DNA from: Vogesella aquatica
GTDB lineage: Bacteria; Pseudomonadota; Gammaproteobacteria; Burkholderiales; Chromobacteriaceae
Direction: 5' to 3'
Assembly (NCBI RefSeq): GCF_028548455.1
Contig: NZ_JAQQLF010000027.1
Location: 1 to 61,774 of the forward strand
Length of the DNA: 61,774 bases
Shown piece after piece: positions 39,372 to 50,086 of this stretch; position 1 is the first letter of the stretch, and every line of letters begins with the position of its first letter. Both the position numbers and the translations under genes were made by a program. The notes under the pieces are model-generated. The model was not told the DNA's origin, searched no databases, and was given only the letters and a program-made list of their open reading frames with translations.

Positions 39372-40232
39372 TCAGGACCCTGTCAAGTCTGCTAGCGATT
39401 TGGTTGTCATGAGTAGGTGCTCCAGATAGCTGTTGCGCGGGGCGCTCTGATCGGGCGCGTGCCAGCGCGGCAGCATGTCGGCCAGCTGGCTATAGGCCAG
39501 CGCAGCCTCGCATTCGGCAAACGCTTCTACCGTCGGGCGGCGCAGGGTCTGGCTTTTGCGCACCGTGCTATCGGCCGGGACAAAACCCACCCAGCGTAGT
39601 GCGACCGACAGGTAGTCACCGGCCACGCTATTGAGGCGGTTGAATACAGCTTGGGCTTCTTCAAAATCCTGCGCACGGTTTACCAGAATATTGAACCGGC
39701 GGCGCGCGTAGTCTGCGGCCAACCTTTTCAGGCTGGCGTAGCCTTGGGTCAGGCTGTCGGCGTCCGGGCTCAGCACCAGTACCAGATTATCGGCGATGCA
39801 CGCCGGTGCCGGGTCGTCGCTGATATTGGGGCAGTCGATCAACAGCACGCTGCTATCGGCTTCGACCGAGGCAAACTCGTGTGCCAGCCGGCGCCACAGC
39901 CGTGGCGACAGGCGCGTGCGCTCTTCACTACTGGCAGCCAGGTTGATCAGGTTGAGCCCGTAGCGGTTGGCCACCATCAGTTCGTTGATGCCGCCCAGGC
40001 TGATGGCCAGGCTGGCAAAGGTGCCGGTGGCGGGCAGGCCCAGGCGGCGTGCCTGCTGATGGCCCGGCTGGTGTTCTATCAATAGCGGGCGGCCACCGCG
40101 CAGGGCCAGGCTGGCGGCCAGCTCGCCCACCAATGTGCTGACACCGCTGCCTTCGCCGCCGATAAAGGCAAAGCTGGGCGGGTAGTCGGCTTGGGCGCGC
40201 TGCAGGCGCAGGCTGGAGGCTTGATCGCTCAT
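39372..40232 (-). CDS. flhG: FlhG/FleN-like flagellar number regulator with degenerate P-loop
   Basis: MinD-type ATPase homologue that in other bacteria limits polar flagella together with FlhF. 286 aa, located exactly where flhG belongs, between flhF and fliA. The deviant Walker A motif, normally GKGGVGKT/S, reads GGEGSGVST (25-33): both lysines are gone. The Walker A' region (LLIDCPNISDD) and LVLVLSPDADSLTQGYASLK are recognisable. ATP binding or hydrolysis may therefore be altered or lost. Operon position makes the assignment secure even though the motif is not. Confidence 0.82.
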   Translation of the reverse strand: MSDQASSLRLQRAQADYPPSFAFIGGEGSGVSTLVGELAASLALRGGRPLLIEHQPGHQQARRLGLPATGTFASLAISLGGINELMVANRYGLNLINLAASSEERTRLSPRLWRRLAHEFASVEADSSVLLIDCPNISDDPAPACIADNLVLVLSPDADSLTQGYASLKRLAADYARRRFNILVNRAQDFEEAQAVFNRLNSVAGDYLSVALRWVGFVPADSTVRKSQTLRRPTVEAFAECEAALAYSQLADMLPRWHAPDQSAPRNSYLEHLLMTTKSLADLTGS

Positions 40233-40234
40233 GC

Positions 40235-41680
40235 TTACCCCAGCCAGCCGGATTGTGCGGCGTTCATGATGGCCATTTCGTCACCGGCAGGGTTAAAGGG
40301 CGAATTATTTTGTGCGGCCCGCAGGGCGCGGTCTATCAGCAGCTCGGCGTGGGCGGCGTGGATGTCTTCCGGTACACGCTGGCCGTTGGTGACATAGAAC
40401 AGGCGCAGGCGGTTGCGGATAACCACGTCCAGGCTAGGGCCCAGGGTGAGTGCTTCGTCAATCTTGGACACAATCGCACCGGTCAGGCCATCGCCCTTGT
40501 AGTGGCGTACCACGTCTTCCAGCGTGTGGCCGTCGGCGTTGGCCGCCAGCAACAACAGGCGCTGTACCGGGCGGCCGGCCTGGTTGAACATGTCCAGCTG
40601 GGTTTGTACCCTGGCGTCGCGCTGACCCATGCCCACAGTGTCGATCAGTATCACTTTGCGCGGCGTCAGGTCGGCCAGCGTCAATTGCAGGTCGCCTTCG
40701 TTTTGTACCGAAAACACCGGTACGCCCAGAATCTTGCCGTAAATGCGCAGCTGGTCTTGCGCACCGATACGGTAGGTGTCGGTGGTGATCAGCGCCACGC
40801 TTTGCGCGCCGTAGCGCATGGTGGCGCGTGCGGCCAACTTGGCCACGGTGGTGGTCTTGCCCACGCCTGTCGGGCCTACCAGGGCATAGATGCCACCGGC
40901 CTCGATCGGGTCGTGCAGCGGGTCCATGCACTTCAGGTTGTGGATCAGCGCCGAGCGCGCCCACTTTTGCGCCACGTCGCCGTCGTACTGCGGTGGCAGC
41001 TTTTGCGTGAGCTGGCGGATCAGCGCCGAGCTGAAGCCGGCGGTGAGCAGGTGGCGGAACAGCTCGGTGCGGTTGGGCGTGCGTTGTTCCATATCAGACC
41101 AGGCAAAGCCGGCCAGCTGGCTTTGCAGCAGGCTGCGCAGCTGTTTGATCTCGTCACTGATCTGCTTGAGCTCTTGCGCCATTTGCTCGCGGTCCGGCTC
41201 GTCCTGCGCGGGCGCGGCGCGGCGCGGGTTGGCCGCAGCGGCGGGCTGCGCACTTTGCTGTGGCGGCGGCGCGGCGCGGCGCGAGCTGGCTTGTACGTGT
41301 TCCAGAAACGGTTGTGGCTGGTTCCGCGGCGGCTCTGGCGGCGGCGGGGGCGGCGGCGGTGCCGGTGGTTCTTCCAGCGGCTCTACCGGCATGGCGTAGG
41401 TACGCGCCAGCGCACGGTTTACCGCAGGGCTGGCTGCTTGTTGCGGCGCCGGGCTGACCGGGGCCGGCTGTTGCGGCACATTACGCGGCGGCTTGGGCTG
41501 CGACGGGGGGGTGAGGGTGGTGGCCAGCGCAGATACGTCTGCGTCGGCTACGGCCATGATCTCTACCCCGCCGCCCAACGTTGGACGGTTGGACAGGATC
41601 AACGCGTCAGCGCCAAGCTCTTCCCGAACCTGGCGCAGTGCATCGCGTGTGGTTTTGCCGTAGAACTTTCTGACGACCAT
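40235..41680 (-). CDS. flhF: flagellar biosynthesis GTPase FlhF
   Basis: SRP-type GTPase that fixes the site of flagellar assembly. 481 aa. N-terminal B domain (MVVRKFYGKTTRDALRQVREELG), a Pro/Gln/Ala-rich linker at about 55-160, then N and G domains with GPTGVGKTTT (268-277), the TTDTYRIGAQDQLRIY segment and DTVGMGQRD. Four bases separate it from flhA upstream and three from flhG downstream. Confidence 0.95.
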   Translation of the reverse strand: MVVRKFYGKTTRDALRQVREELGADALILSNRPTLGGGVEIMAVADADVSALATTLTPPSQPKPPRNVPQQPAPVSPAPQQAASPAVNRALARTYAMPVEPLEEPPAPPPPPPPPEPPRNQPQPFLEHVQASSRRAAPPPQQSAQPAAAANPRRAAPAQDEPDREQMAQELKQISDEIKQLRSLLQSQLAGFAWSDMEQRTPNRTELFRHLLTAGFSSALIRQLTQKLPPQYDGDVAQKWARSALIHNLKCMDPLHDPIEAGGIYALVGPTGVGKTTTVAKLAARATMRYGAQSVALITTDTYRIGAQDQLRIYGKILGVPVFSVQNEGDLQLTLADLTPRKVILIDTVGMGQRDARVQTQLDMFNQAGRPVQRLLLLAANADGHTLEDVVRHYKGDGLTGAIVSKIDEALTLGPSLDVVIRNRLRLFYVTNGQRVPEDIHAAHAELLIDRALRAAQNNSPFNPAGDEMAIMNAAQSGWLG

Positions 41681-41683
41681 CTA

Positions 41684-43771
41684 TTAGCCTTTGCTCCCCC
41701 CAATCACCGCAATTATACGAATGGATTTGCTGTCTGGAATCTCATTATGCGAAATCACACGCAGTTGTGGCAGTGCCCTGCGCAGAAAGCGTGCCAGTAA
41801 TGGTCGCAAACCCGGCGGTGTAAGCAAGACTGGATTGTAACCCTGATTTTCAACATTTTCTGTTTGCTGTGCCGCATTAGCCAATAGATTCTCTGCAAGG
41901 CCCGGCTCCAGGCCGCCCCCGGCCTTGCTATTGACGGCTTGCAGCAGGATGCCTTCCAGTGCTGGTTCCAGCGTCATCAGCGGCAGCTCCTGCTCACCGG
42001 GGAACAGCTGCTGCACGATGGCACGCGACAGCGCGGTACGGACGGCGCTGGTCAGTTCGTCGATATCCTGCGTCATGCCGACATGGTCTGCCAGTGTTTC
42101 GATGATGGTGCGGAAGTCGCGCAGGTTGATGCCATCGGTGAGCAGCTGTTGCAGCACCTTTTGCAGTACGCCTACCGGTACCACTTTCGGTACCAGGTCT
42201 TCGATCAGCTTTGGCGCTTCCTTGGCCACATGGTCGATCAGGGCTTGTACTTCTTCGCGGCCCAGCAGCTCTGCCGCGTGCGATTGCAGCAAGTTGGAGA
42301 TATGCGTGGCTACCACGGTGCTGGCGTCTACCACGGTGTAACCCATGTTCTGGGCTTCGTCACGGCGGCTGGCTTCTATCCATACTGCGGGCAGGCCAAA
42401 GGCCGGGTCGGTGGTGGCCATGCCTTGCAGCTCGCCACTGACCTGGCCGGGGTTGATGGCGAGAAATTGCCCGATATAGGCCTCGCCGGTGCCGATTTCT
42501 ACGCCTTTTAGCAGGATGCGGTAGGCGTTGGGGCGGATTTCCAGGTTGTCGCGTATATGCACGGCAGGCACCAGAAAGCCTAGCTCCTGCGCCATTTTTT
42601 TACGGATGCCGCGAATGCGCCGTAGCAGCTCGCCGTCCTGGTCGCGGTCTACCAGCGGTATCAGGCGGTAGCCTACCTCCAGGCCCAATGCGTCTACTGC
42701 TTGTACATCTTTCCAGCTCACCTCGGCCAGTGGTTGCTCCATGATGGCCGGGGGCGGGGCGCTGCTGGCGGCGGCGGGGGCGGCGGCCTTTTCTGCCACC
42801 AGCTTGTCCAGCCACCAGGCTGTGCCTGCCAGGGTGGCAGCAATCAGCAGAAACGCCATATGCGGCATATTGGGGATCATGCCCAGCAGGCCGATCACGG
42901 CGGCGGTCAGGTACAGCACGGTGGGGTTGGCAAACAGCTGGCCTACCAGTTGTTCGGACAGGCCCTTCTCGGTGCCGACCCGTGCCACTACCATACCGGC
43001 GGCGGTAGAGATGATCAGGGCGGGAATCTGGGCGACCAGGCCGTCACCGATAGTCAGCAGGGTGTAGGTTTCTGCCGCGTCGCCTACTGCCATATCGTGT
43101 TGCAGAATCCCGATGATCAGGCCGCCCACGATATTGATCACCATGATCAGGATGCCGGCCGTGGCATCGCCGCGCACAAACTTGGAAGCACCATCCATGG
43201 AACCGAAGAAGTTGGCTTCTTCGGCAATCTTGGCACGGCGCGTACGGGCTTCTTCTTCGCCAATCAGGCCAGCGTTCAGGTCGGCATCGATGGCCATCTG
43301 CTTGCCGGGCATGGCGTCCAGGGCAAAGCGGGCCGATACTTCGGCGATACGGCCGGCACCTTTGGTGATCACCACGAAGTTGATGATGGTGAGGATGATG
43401 AACACCACGATACCGATGGTGATGTTATCCCCGATCAGGAAGTGGGCAAACGATTCGATTACCGCACCCGCCGCGGCAGTGCCGTTATGGCCTTCCAGCA
43501 GGATGATGCGGCTACTGGCTACGTTCAGGGACAGCCGCAACAGGGTGGTGATCAACAGAACGCTCGGGAACGACGAGAATTCCAGCGGTTCGCGCGTGTT
43601 GACGCCCACCATCAGCACGATGATGGAGATGGCAATATTGAACGTGAAAAAGATGTCCAGCAGCAGCGGTGGCAGCGGCAGCACCATCATGGACAGCACC
43701 AGCATGATCAATACCGGCCCTGCCAGGGTGTTGATGTCGATCTTTTTCAGGAATTCCAACAAATCATTCAT
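41684..43771 (-). CDS. flhA: flagellar export apparatus protein FlhA
   Basis: Core channel-forming protein of the flagellar type III secretion system. 695 aa, about eight membrane helices in the first half (FTFNIAISIIVLMV, AGRIAEVSARFALDAMPGKQMAID including the FHIPEP signature region) and a cytoplasmic C-terminal domain that docks export substrates. Preceded by flhB by 15 bp. Confidence 0.96.
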   Translation of the reverse strand: MNDLLEFLKKIDINTLAGPVLIMLVLSMMVLPLPPLLLDIFFTFNIAISIIVLMVGVNTREPLEFSSFPSVLLITTLLRLSLNVASSRIILLEGHNGTAAAGAVIESFAHFLIGDNITIGIVVFIILTIINFVVITKGAGRIAEVSARFALDAMPGKQMAIDADLNAGLIGEEEARTRRAKIAEEANFFGSMDGASKFVRGDATAGILIMVINIVGGLIIGILQHDMAVGDAAETYTLLTIGDGLVAQIPALIISTAAGMVVARVGTEKGLSEQLVGQLFANPTVLYLTAAVIGLLGMIPNMPHMAFLLIAATLAGTAWWLDKLVAEKAAAPAAASSAPPPAIMEQPLAEVSWKDVQAVDALGLEVGYRLIPLVDRDQDGELLRRIRGIRKKMAQELGFLVPAVHIRDNLEIRPNAYRILLKGVEIGTGEAYIGQFLAINPGQVSGELQGMATTDPAFGLPAVWIEASRRDEAQNMGYTVVDASTVVATHISNLLQSHAAELLGREEVQALIDHVAKEAPKLIEDLVPKVVPVGVLQKVLQQLLTDGINLRDFRTIIETLADHVGMTQDIDELTSAVRTALSRAIVQQLFPGEQELPLMTLEPALEGILLQAVNSKAGGGLEPGLAENLLANAAQQTENVENQGYNPVLLTPPGLRPLLARFLRRALPQLRVISHNEIPDSKSIRIIAVIGGSKG

Positions 43772-43786
43772 GCCTTATAGATAGTT

Positions 43787-44944
43787 TCAGCTGGGCGCAG
43801 TATGTTGATTGTGTTTGGTTTCAGGGTCAAGCTCGGGCGGAACCTCCAGTTTTTCCGGGAAAACCGGTGAAATGCCGCCTTGTTGCTCATAGTGCTTGAG
43901 CTGGTGCACATACGCCAGTACCTGGGCCGCAGCGGTATAGAGTTTGTTGGGCACCTCCTCGCCCAGCTCCACGTTGAAATACAGGGCGCGGGCAAAGGGC
44001 GGGGCGCGTACCACCAGTACTTTGTGTTCACGCCCTTTTTCAATGATCTTTTCTGCCATCTTCAGCGAGCCCTTGGCAATCAGCTTGGGCGCGGCCATGC
44101 CGTCTTCGTAGTGGATCGCCACCGCGTAGTGCGTCGGGTTGGTGATGATCACATTGGCATTGGGGATTTCCTGCATCATGCGCCGCCGCGCTGCTTCACG
44201 TTGCAGCTGGCGGATACGGCCCTTGACCTCCGGGGAGCCTTCCTGTTCCTTGTACTCCTGCTTGACTTCTTCTTTGGTCATGCGCAGGTTCTTGGTGTAG
44301 TGCCACAGCTGGAAAGGCACATCCAGCAATACCAGTACCAGCATCGCGCCAACCACGATCTGGAAGGTATGTTCCATCAGTCCGATCAGGTGAATCTGTG
44401 CGCGGTCCAGCGGCATGCTGATCAAACCAATCAGGTCGCCACGCTCGCCCCAGATTACCCAGGTGGCCACACCGCCGATCAGCAGGCTTTTCAGCAGCGC
44501 TTTCAGGCCTTCGCTGGCGGCCTGTATCGAAAAGAGCCGGGCAATGCCACTGAGCGGGTTTAGCTTGCCAAAATTGGGCATGAAAGCCTTGGTGGTGAAG
44601 TTCCAGCCACCAATCAGCAGGGGTGTCAGCGCCGCCACCAGAAACAGGCCGCCCAAAAGGGGCGCCATGGCTTGCAGGGCATCGACCAGGCTGCCACGGA
44701 ACTGTTCCAGAATGATATCGGTGCTTTTGGCGCGGGCGGCGTCAAAGCTCAGCCAGTCATGCATCACTTTCAGCAGGTACTGGTAGATGCTTTCACCGGT
44801 GGCCATCAGCAGGGCCAGCCCGGTAGCGGTCACGGCGAAGGTAGACAGTTCGCGAGATCGGGGGACATTACCCTCTTCGCGTGCCTGCCCTATCCGTCGC
44901 CCCGAGGGGGCTTCTGTTTTATCTTCCTGATCGCTATCGGCCAT
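43787..44944 (-). CDS. flhB: flagellar export apparatus switch protein FlhB
   Basis: Controls the change from rod/hook to filament export. 385 aa; N-terminal EDKTEAPSGRRIGQAREEGNVPRS, four membrane helices, and the autocleavage site N269-P-T-H272 (IITNPTHYAVAIHY). A C-terminal extension of about 20 residues follows the usual end. First gene of the operon flhB-flhA-flhF-flhG-fliA-motC. Its 144-bp upstream gap is shared with thyA; I found no convincing sigma-54 site. Confidence 0.95.
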   Translation of the reverse strand: MADSDQEDKTEAPSGRRIGQAREEGNVPRSRELSTFAVTATGLALLMATGESIYQYLLKVMHDWLSFDAARAKSTDIILEQFRGSLVDALQAMAPLLGGLFLVAALTPLLIGGWNFTTKAFMPNFGKLNPLSGIARLFSIQAASEGLKALLKSLLIGGVATWVIWGERGDLIGLISMPLDRAQIHLIGLMEHTFQIVVGAMLVLVLLDVPFQLWHYTKNLRMTKEEVKQEYKEQEGSPEVKGRIRQLQREAARRRMMQEIPNANVIITNPTHYAVAIHYEDGMAAPKLIAKGSLKMAEKIIEKGREHKVLVVRAPPFARALYFNVELGEEVPNKLYTAAAQVLAYVHQLKHYEQQGGISPVFPEKLEVPPELDPETKHNQHTAPS

Positions 44945-45088
44945 CGTGCTGCGGCGTATCGGCTAAGTGGGTCAAGCGGGCATGTTAGCGGATTGCCGTG
45001 CACTGCGCTGAGACTTGGCGCAAAGGTTGGCCGCATCGCGGCAGCGGGATGGTAAAATGGCAGGCTCAACTTATTATCCGGCCGCTCC

Positions 45089-45883
45089 ATGAAACAGTAT
45101 CTCGACCTGATGCGCCACGTGCTGGAACACGGCACCGACAAGTCCGACCGCACCGGCACCGGCACCCGTTCGGTATTCGGCTACCAGATGCGCTTTGACC
45201 TGGCCGACGGCTTCCCGCTGGTGACCACCAAGAAGTGCCACTTGCGCTCCATCATTCACGAACTGCTGTGGTTCCTGTCCGGCGATACCAATATCCGCTA
45301 TCTGAAAGAGAACGGCGTGCGTATCTGGGACGAGTGGGCCGACGAAAACGGCGACCTGGGCCCGGTATACGGTTACCAGTGGCGCAGCTGGCCGGCGCCA
45401 GATGGCCGCCACATCGACCAGATCGGCAATGTGCTGGACATGATCCGCCGCAACCCGGATTCGCGCCGCCTGATGGTCTCGGCGTGGAACCCTGCGCTGG
45501 TGGACGAGATGGCGCTGCCACCATGCCACAGCCTGTTCCAGTTCTACGTGGCCGACGGCAAGCTGTCGTGCCAGCTGTACCAGCGCTCGGCGGACATCTT
45601 CCTGGGGGTGCCGTTCAATATTGCCAGCTACGCCCTGCTGACGCTGATGGTGGCCCAGGTATGCGGCCTGCAGCCTGGCGAATTCATCCACACGCTGGGT
45701 GACGCCCACCTGTACAGCAACCACCTGGAGCAGACCCGCCTGCAGCTCGCGCGCGAACCGCGCGCGCTGCCGCAGATGAAACTGAACCTGGCCGTGACCG
45801 ACCTGTTTGCGTTCAAGTTTGAAGACTTCACGCTGGAAGGCTACGACCCGCACCCGCATATCAAGGCTGAGGTGGCAGTATGA
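45089..45883 (+). CDS. thyA: thymidylate synthase
   Basis: Methylates dUMP with methylene-tetrahydrofolate. 264 aa, the exact length of E. coli ThyA. The catalytic nucleophile is C146 in [13 protein letters not shown]; the [12 protein letters not shown] phosphate loop and SQ-rich dUMP site ([19 protein letters not shown]) are intact. Its stop overlaps the folA start (ATGA), giving the classic thyA-folA pair. Confidence 0.98.
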   Translation: MKQYLDLMRHVLEHGTDKSDRTGTGTRSVFGYQMRFDLADGFPLVTTKKCHLRSIIHELLWFLSGDTNIRYLKENGVRIWDEWADENGDLGPVYGYQWRSWPAPDGRHIDQIGNVLDMIRRNPDSRRLMVSAWNPALVDEMALPPCHSLFQFYVADGKLSCQLYQRSADIFLGVPFNIASYALLTLMVAQVCGLQPGEFIHTLGDAHLYSNHLEQTRLQLAREPRALPQMKLNLAVTDLFAFKFEDFTLEGYDPHPHIKAEVAV

Positions 45884-46380
45884 GCCCGCGCATTACGCTG
45901 GTTGCCGCCATGGCGCGCGGCAACGTGATCGGCATCGACAACACCCTGCCGTGGCACTTGCCGGAAGACCTGAAGCATTTCAAGGCGGTAACGCTGGGCA
46001 AGCCGGTGATCATGGGGCGCAAGACGTTTGACTCGATTGGCCGCCCCTTGCCTGGCCGGCTCAATATTGTGGTTACCCGCCAGCTAGACTGGCAGCACGA
46101 CGGCGTGACAGTGGCGCACTCGCTGCCGGACGCCCTGGCGCTGGCCGGCGATGCGCCCGAGGTTTGCATTATCGGCGGTGCCAATCTGTACGCGCAGGCG
46201 CTACCGCTGGCGCATGCCATGGCGCTGACCCATATCGAGCTGGAGGTAGCGGGCGATGCCTGCTTCCCCGCCTGGGTGCCGGGCGAGTGGGCTGTGACCC
46301 TGCATGAGATGAACACCGGCGCTGGCGGCTTGCAGTACCGCTTTGCCGATTACCTGCGCCAGGCGGTACCTGCGGCGTAG
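45880..46380 (+). CDS. folA: dihydrofolate reductase
   Basis: Regenerates tetrahydrofolate used by ThyA. 166 aa; [31 protein letters not shown] contains the acidic active-site residue (D30), followed by [18 protein letters not shown] and [14 protein letters not shown] for NADPH binding. Translationally coupled to thyA and closed by a strong hairpin. Confidence 0.97.
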   Translation: MSPRITLVAAMARGNVIGIDNTLPWHLPEDLKHFKAVTLGKPVIMGRKTFDSIGRPLPGRLNIVVTRQLDWQHDGVTVAHSLPDALALAGDAPEVCIIGGANLYAQALPLAHAMALTHIELEVAGDACFPAWVPGEWAVTLHEMNTGAGGLQYRFADYLRQAVPAA

Positions 46381-46391
46381 TTGGCCGCGAC

Positions 46392-46425
46392 ATGAAAAAG
46401 GGAGGCTGCGGCCTCCCTTTTTCAT
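46392..46425. terminator. bidirectional terminator after folA
   Basis: Fifteen-bp perfect stem ATGAAAAAGGGAGGC / GCCTCCCTTTTTCAT with loop TGCG. It separates folA from the convergent GntR gene; a GTTGGCCGC word (46380-46388) touches it. Confidence 0.93.
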
Positions 46426-46457
46426 TGCGTCTAGTTTATGAAGCCCAGCGTCAGCGC

Positions 46458-47120
46458 TTACTGCGCCAGAGCCTCGGCGGACGCCTGGGCCAGCTGGCTG
46501 TAGGCGGTGCCGAACTCGGGCACCATCTGGCGGATGGCGGCCTGGTCGCGGGCGATGATGGCTTTGAGCAGGTCGTCCAGAAACGCGTGGGTGCGGTCCA
46601 GCTGGCCTTTGCCTGCGCGCAGGATGGCATACAGGCTGCGCTGCGCCTGCGGCAGCAGGTCAAACAGCGTCTGCTGGGTGTAGCGGTTACCGGCGTGCTG
46701 GTACAGCAGGCTGAGGAAGCTGACACCGCTATGGTAAAACGCCTCGGTATCGCCTTTACGGTGATGCTCGCCCAGCTCGGTCATGATTTCGATGAAACCG
46801 GCCAGGTCGTCGTTCTGCCAGTGCTGCGATAGCTGCACGGCGACTTGTTCCAGCAGCAGGAACCATAGCTCGAACAGCTCGCGCACATCGTCCCGATTGA
46901 TGCTGGACACGATCGCACCGCGGCGCGGGTAGATATCCACCAGATGGCGGCGTTGCAGGATCAGCAGCGCTTCGCGCACAGAGCCACGGCTGACATCCAG
47001 CTCGGCAGCAATGCGCAGCTCCTGCACGCGGGCACCGGCGGCAATATCGCCAGCGACGATTTTATTGCCCAGGTACTGCGCAATTTGTTCGGTGAGTGAA
47101 TCGTTAGCCTTGAAGCTCAA
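46458..47120 (-). CDS. GntR-family (FCD-type) transcriptional regulator
   Basis: 220 aa. N-terminal winged helix (GARVQELRIAAELDVSRGSVREALLILQRRHLV) then an all-helical FCD ligand-binding domain. The start is a TTG at 47120, placed six bases after AGGAGG; the only ATG upstream lies 189 bp further out in non-conserved sequence, inside the probable 6S RNA promoter. Operator and ligand are unknown; FCD regulators usually sense small carboxylic acids. Confidence 0.82.
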   Translation of the reverse strand: MSFKANDSLTEQIAQYLGNKIVAGDIAAGARVQELRIAAELDVSRGSVREALLILQRRHLVDIYPRRGAIVSSINRDDVRELFELWFLLLEQVAVQLSQHWQNDDLAGFIEIMTELGEHHRKGDTEAFYHSGVSFLSLLYQHAGNRYTQQTLFDLLPQAQRSLYAILRAGKGQLDRTHAFLDDLLKAIIARDQAAIRQMVPEFGTAYSQLAQASAEALAQ

Positions 47121-47334
47121 GTTGGCCTCCTGGTGGGGACTTATCGTTGTTTTATATTGTCCGGCAATCGGACTTTCGACAGATTCTAGCACTGCCCGGC
47201 GTGGCCGGGTTATTTGGCCACCGCCTGTACATGTGGGCAGGTAGCCGGGCAAGTGTTGTGTAAAGCCATCATTGCACAGCAGAAATTTGCCGCCGTGCTT
47301 GTGGAGCATCAGGGAAAACCCGTACTATTCAAAC

Positions 47335-47512
47335 GCTTGTTTAAGCAAGGCCGCGCGAGGAGATTCAGGGGCTAACACCACAATGTGGCTCGCAAGGTTT
47401 CTGTTTGGACAGCTGCTTCAAGAGTGATAGTGAATGCTATTGCGTGTTCCTTTGGGAACCTTGCAGGTACGACACGGGTGTTTGCCTCTCCCATCGCGGG
47501 GGAGGCATTTTT
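47335..47512 (+). ncRNA. ssrS: probable 6S RNA
   Basis: A plus-strand transcription unit without a reading frame fills most of the 425-bp gap 47121-47545. A promoter is visible (TTGTGG at 47299-47304, 18 bp, TACTAT at 47323-47328) and it ends in a terminator hairpin with eight T (47483-47515). The RNA folds into one long rod: closing stem AGGGGCUAACACC (47367-47379) with GGUGUUUGCCUCU (47477-47489), a bubble of about 12 nt on each side, and an inner stem GCAAGGUU (47392-47399) with AACCUUGC (47457-47464). ACCACAAUGUGGCUCGC resembles the same place in E. coli 6S RNA. Length about 175 nt fits. Confidence 0.6.
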
Positions 47513-47515
47513 TTT
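47483..47515 (+). terminator. intrinsic terminator of the probable 6S RNA
   Basis: TGCCTC-T-CCC pairs with GGGGGAGGCA around ATCGC, followed by eight T. It faces the 3' end of the DUF2721 gene, which is on the other strand. Confidence 0.8.
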
Positions 47516-47545
47516 GTCGGTGCCAGGTGTGTACCGGGCATGCGT

Positions 47546-47953
47546 TTAGCGCTGCCGCTCGCGTTCGGCCGCCACCAGGTCGGACAGCAGGATGTTCAGC
47601 GCGTCGGTAGACATGCGCAGCTCCAGCAGCGACATGCCCAGCGAGACAATCAGCAGCAACAGGCTCACGCCAAAAATGTATTGCGCCGATTGCGGCCAAC
47701 CTGTGTAGATCATGAACATGGCGACCACGCACAGAAACAGGCTGCCCACGCCCAGGCTTTGCATGCCCTTGATCAGCGCGATGCGGCGGCGCAGGTTGCC
47801 GATTTGCTGTACCAGCTTGTCGCTGGGGTGTTGCTGGTAGTCGTCGTACAGGCCGCGAATGATGCCGGCCAGCGCCAGGTAGCGGTTGGTATAAGCCAGC
47901 AGCAGCAGGGAAATGGCAGGAAACAGCAGGGCGGGTGTGGTGAGGTTCAGCAT
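47546..47953 (-). CDS. DUF2721 membrane protein
   Basis: 135 aa with three hydrophobic segments (about 5-24, 63-84, 90-112). TPALLFPAISLLLLAYTNRYLALAGIIR and the RRRIALIKGMQSLG stretch match DUF2721. Function unknown. Last gene of tadA / L,D-transpeptidase / DUF2721, only two bases after the previous stop codon. Confidence 0.8.
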   Translation of the reverse strand: MLNLTTPALLFPAISLLLLAYTNRYLALAGIIRGLYDDYQQHPSDKLVQQIGNLRRRIALIKGMQSLGVGSLFLCVVAMFMIYTGWPQSAQYIFGVSLLLLIVSLGMSLLELRMSTDALNILLSDLVAAERERQR

Positions 47954-47955
47954 GG

Positions 47956-50074
<2,119 letters not shown>

Positions 50075-50086
50075 TTCGTGTCCTGC

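Noticed and set aside
40253-41800. 515-aa plus-strand frame over flhF
   Set aside because: Shadow of flhF; crosses into flhA without any motif.
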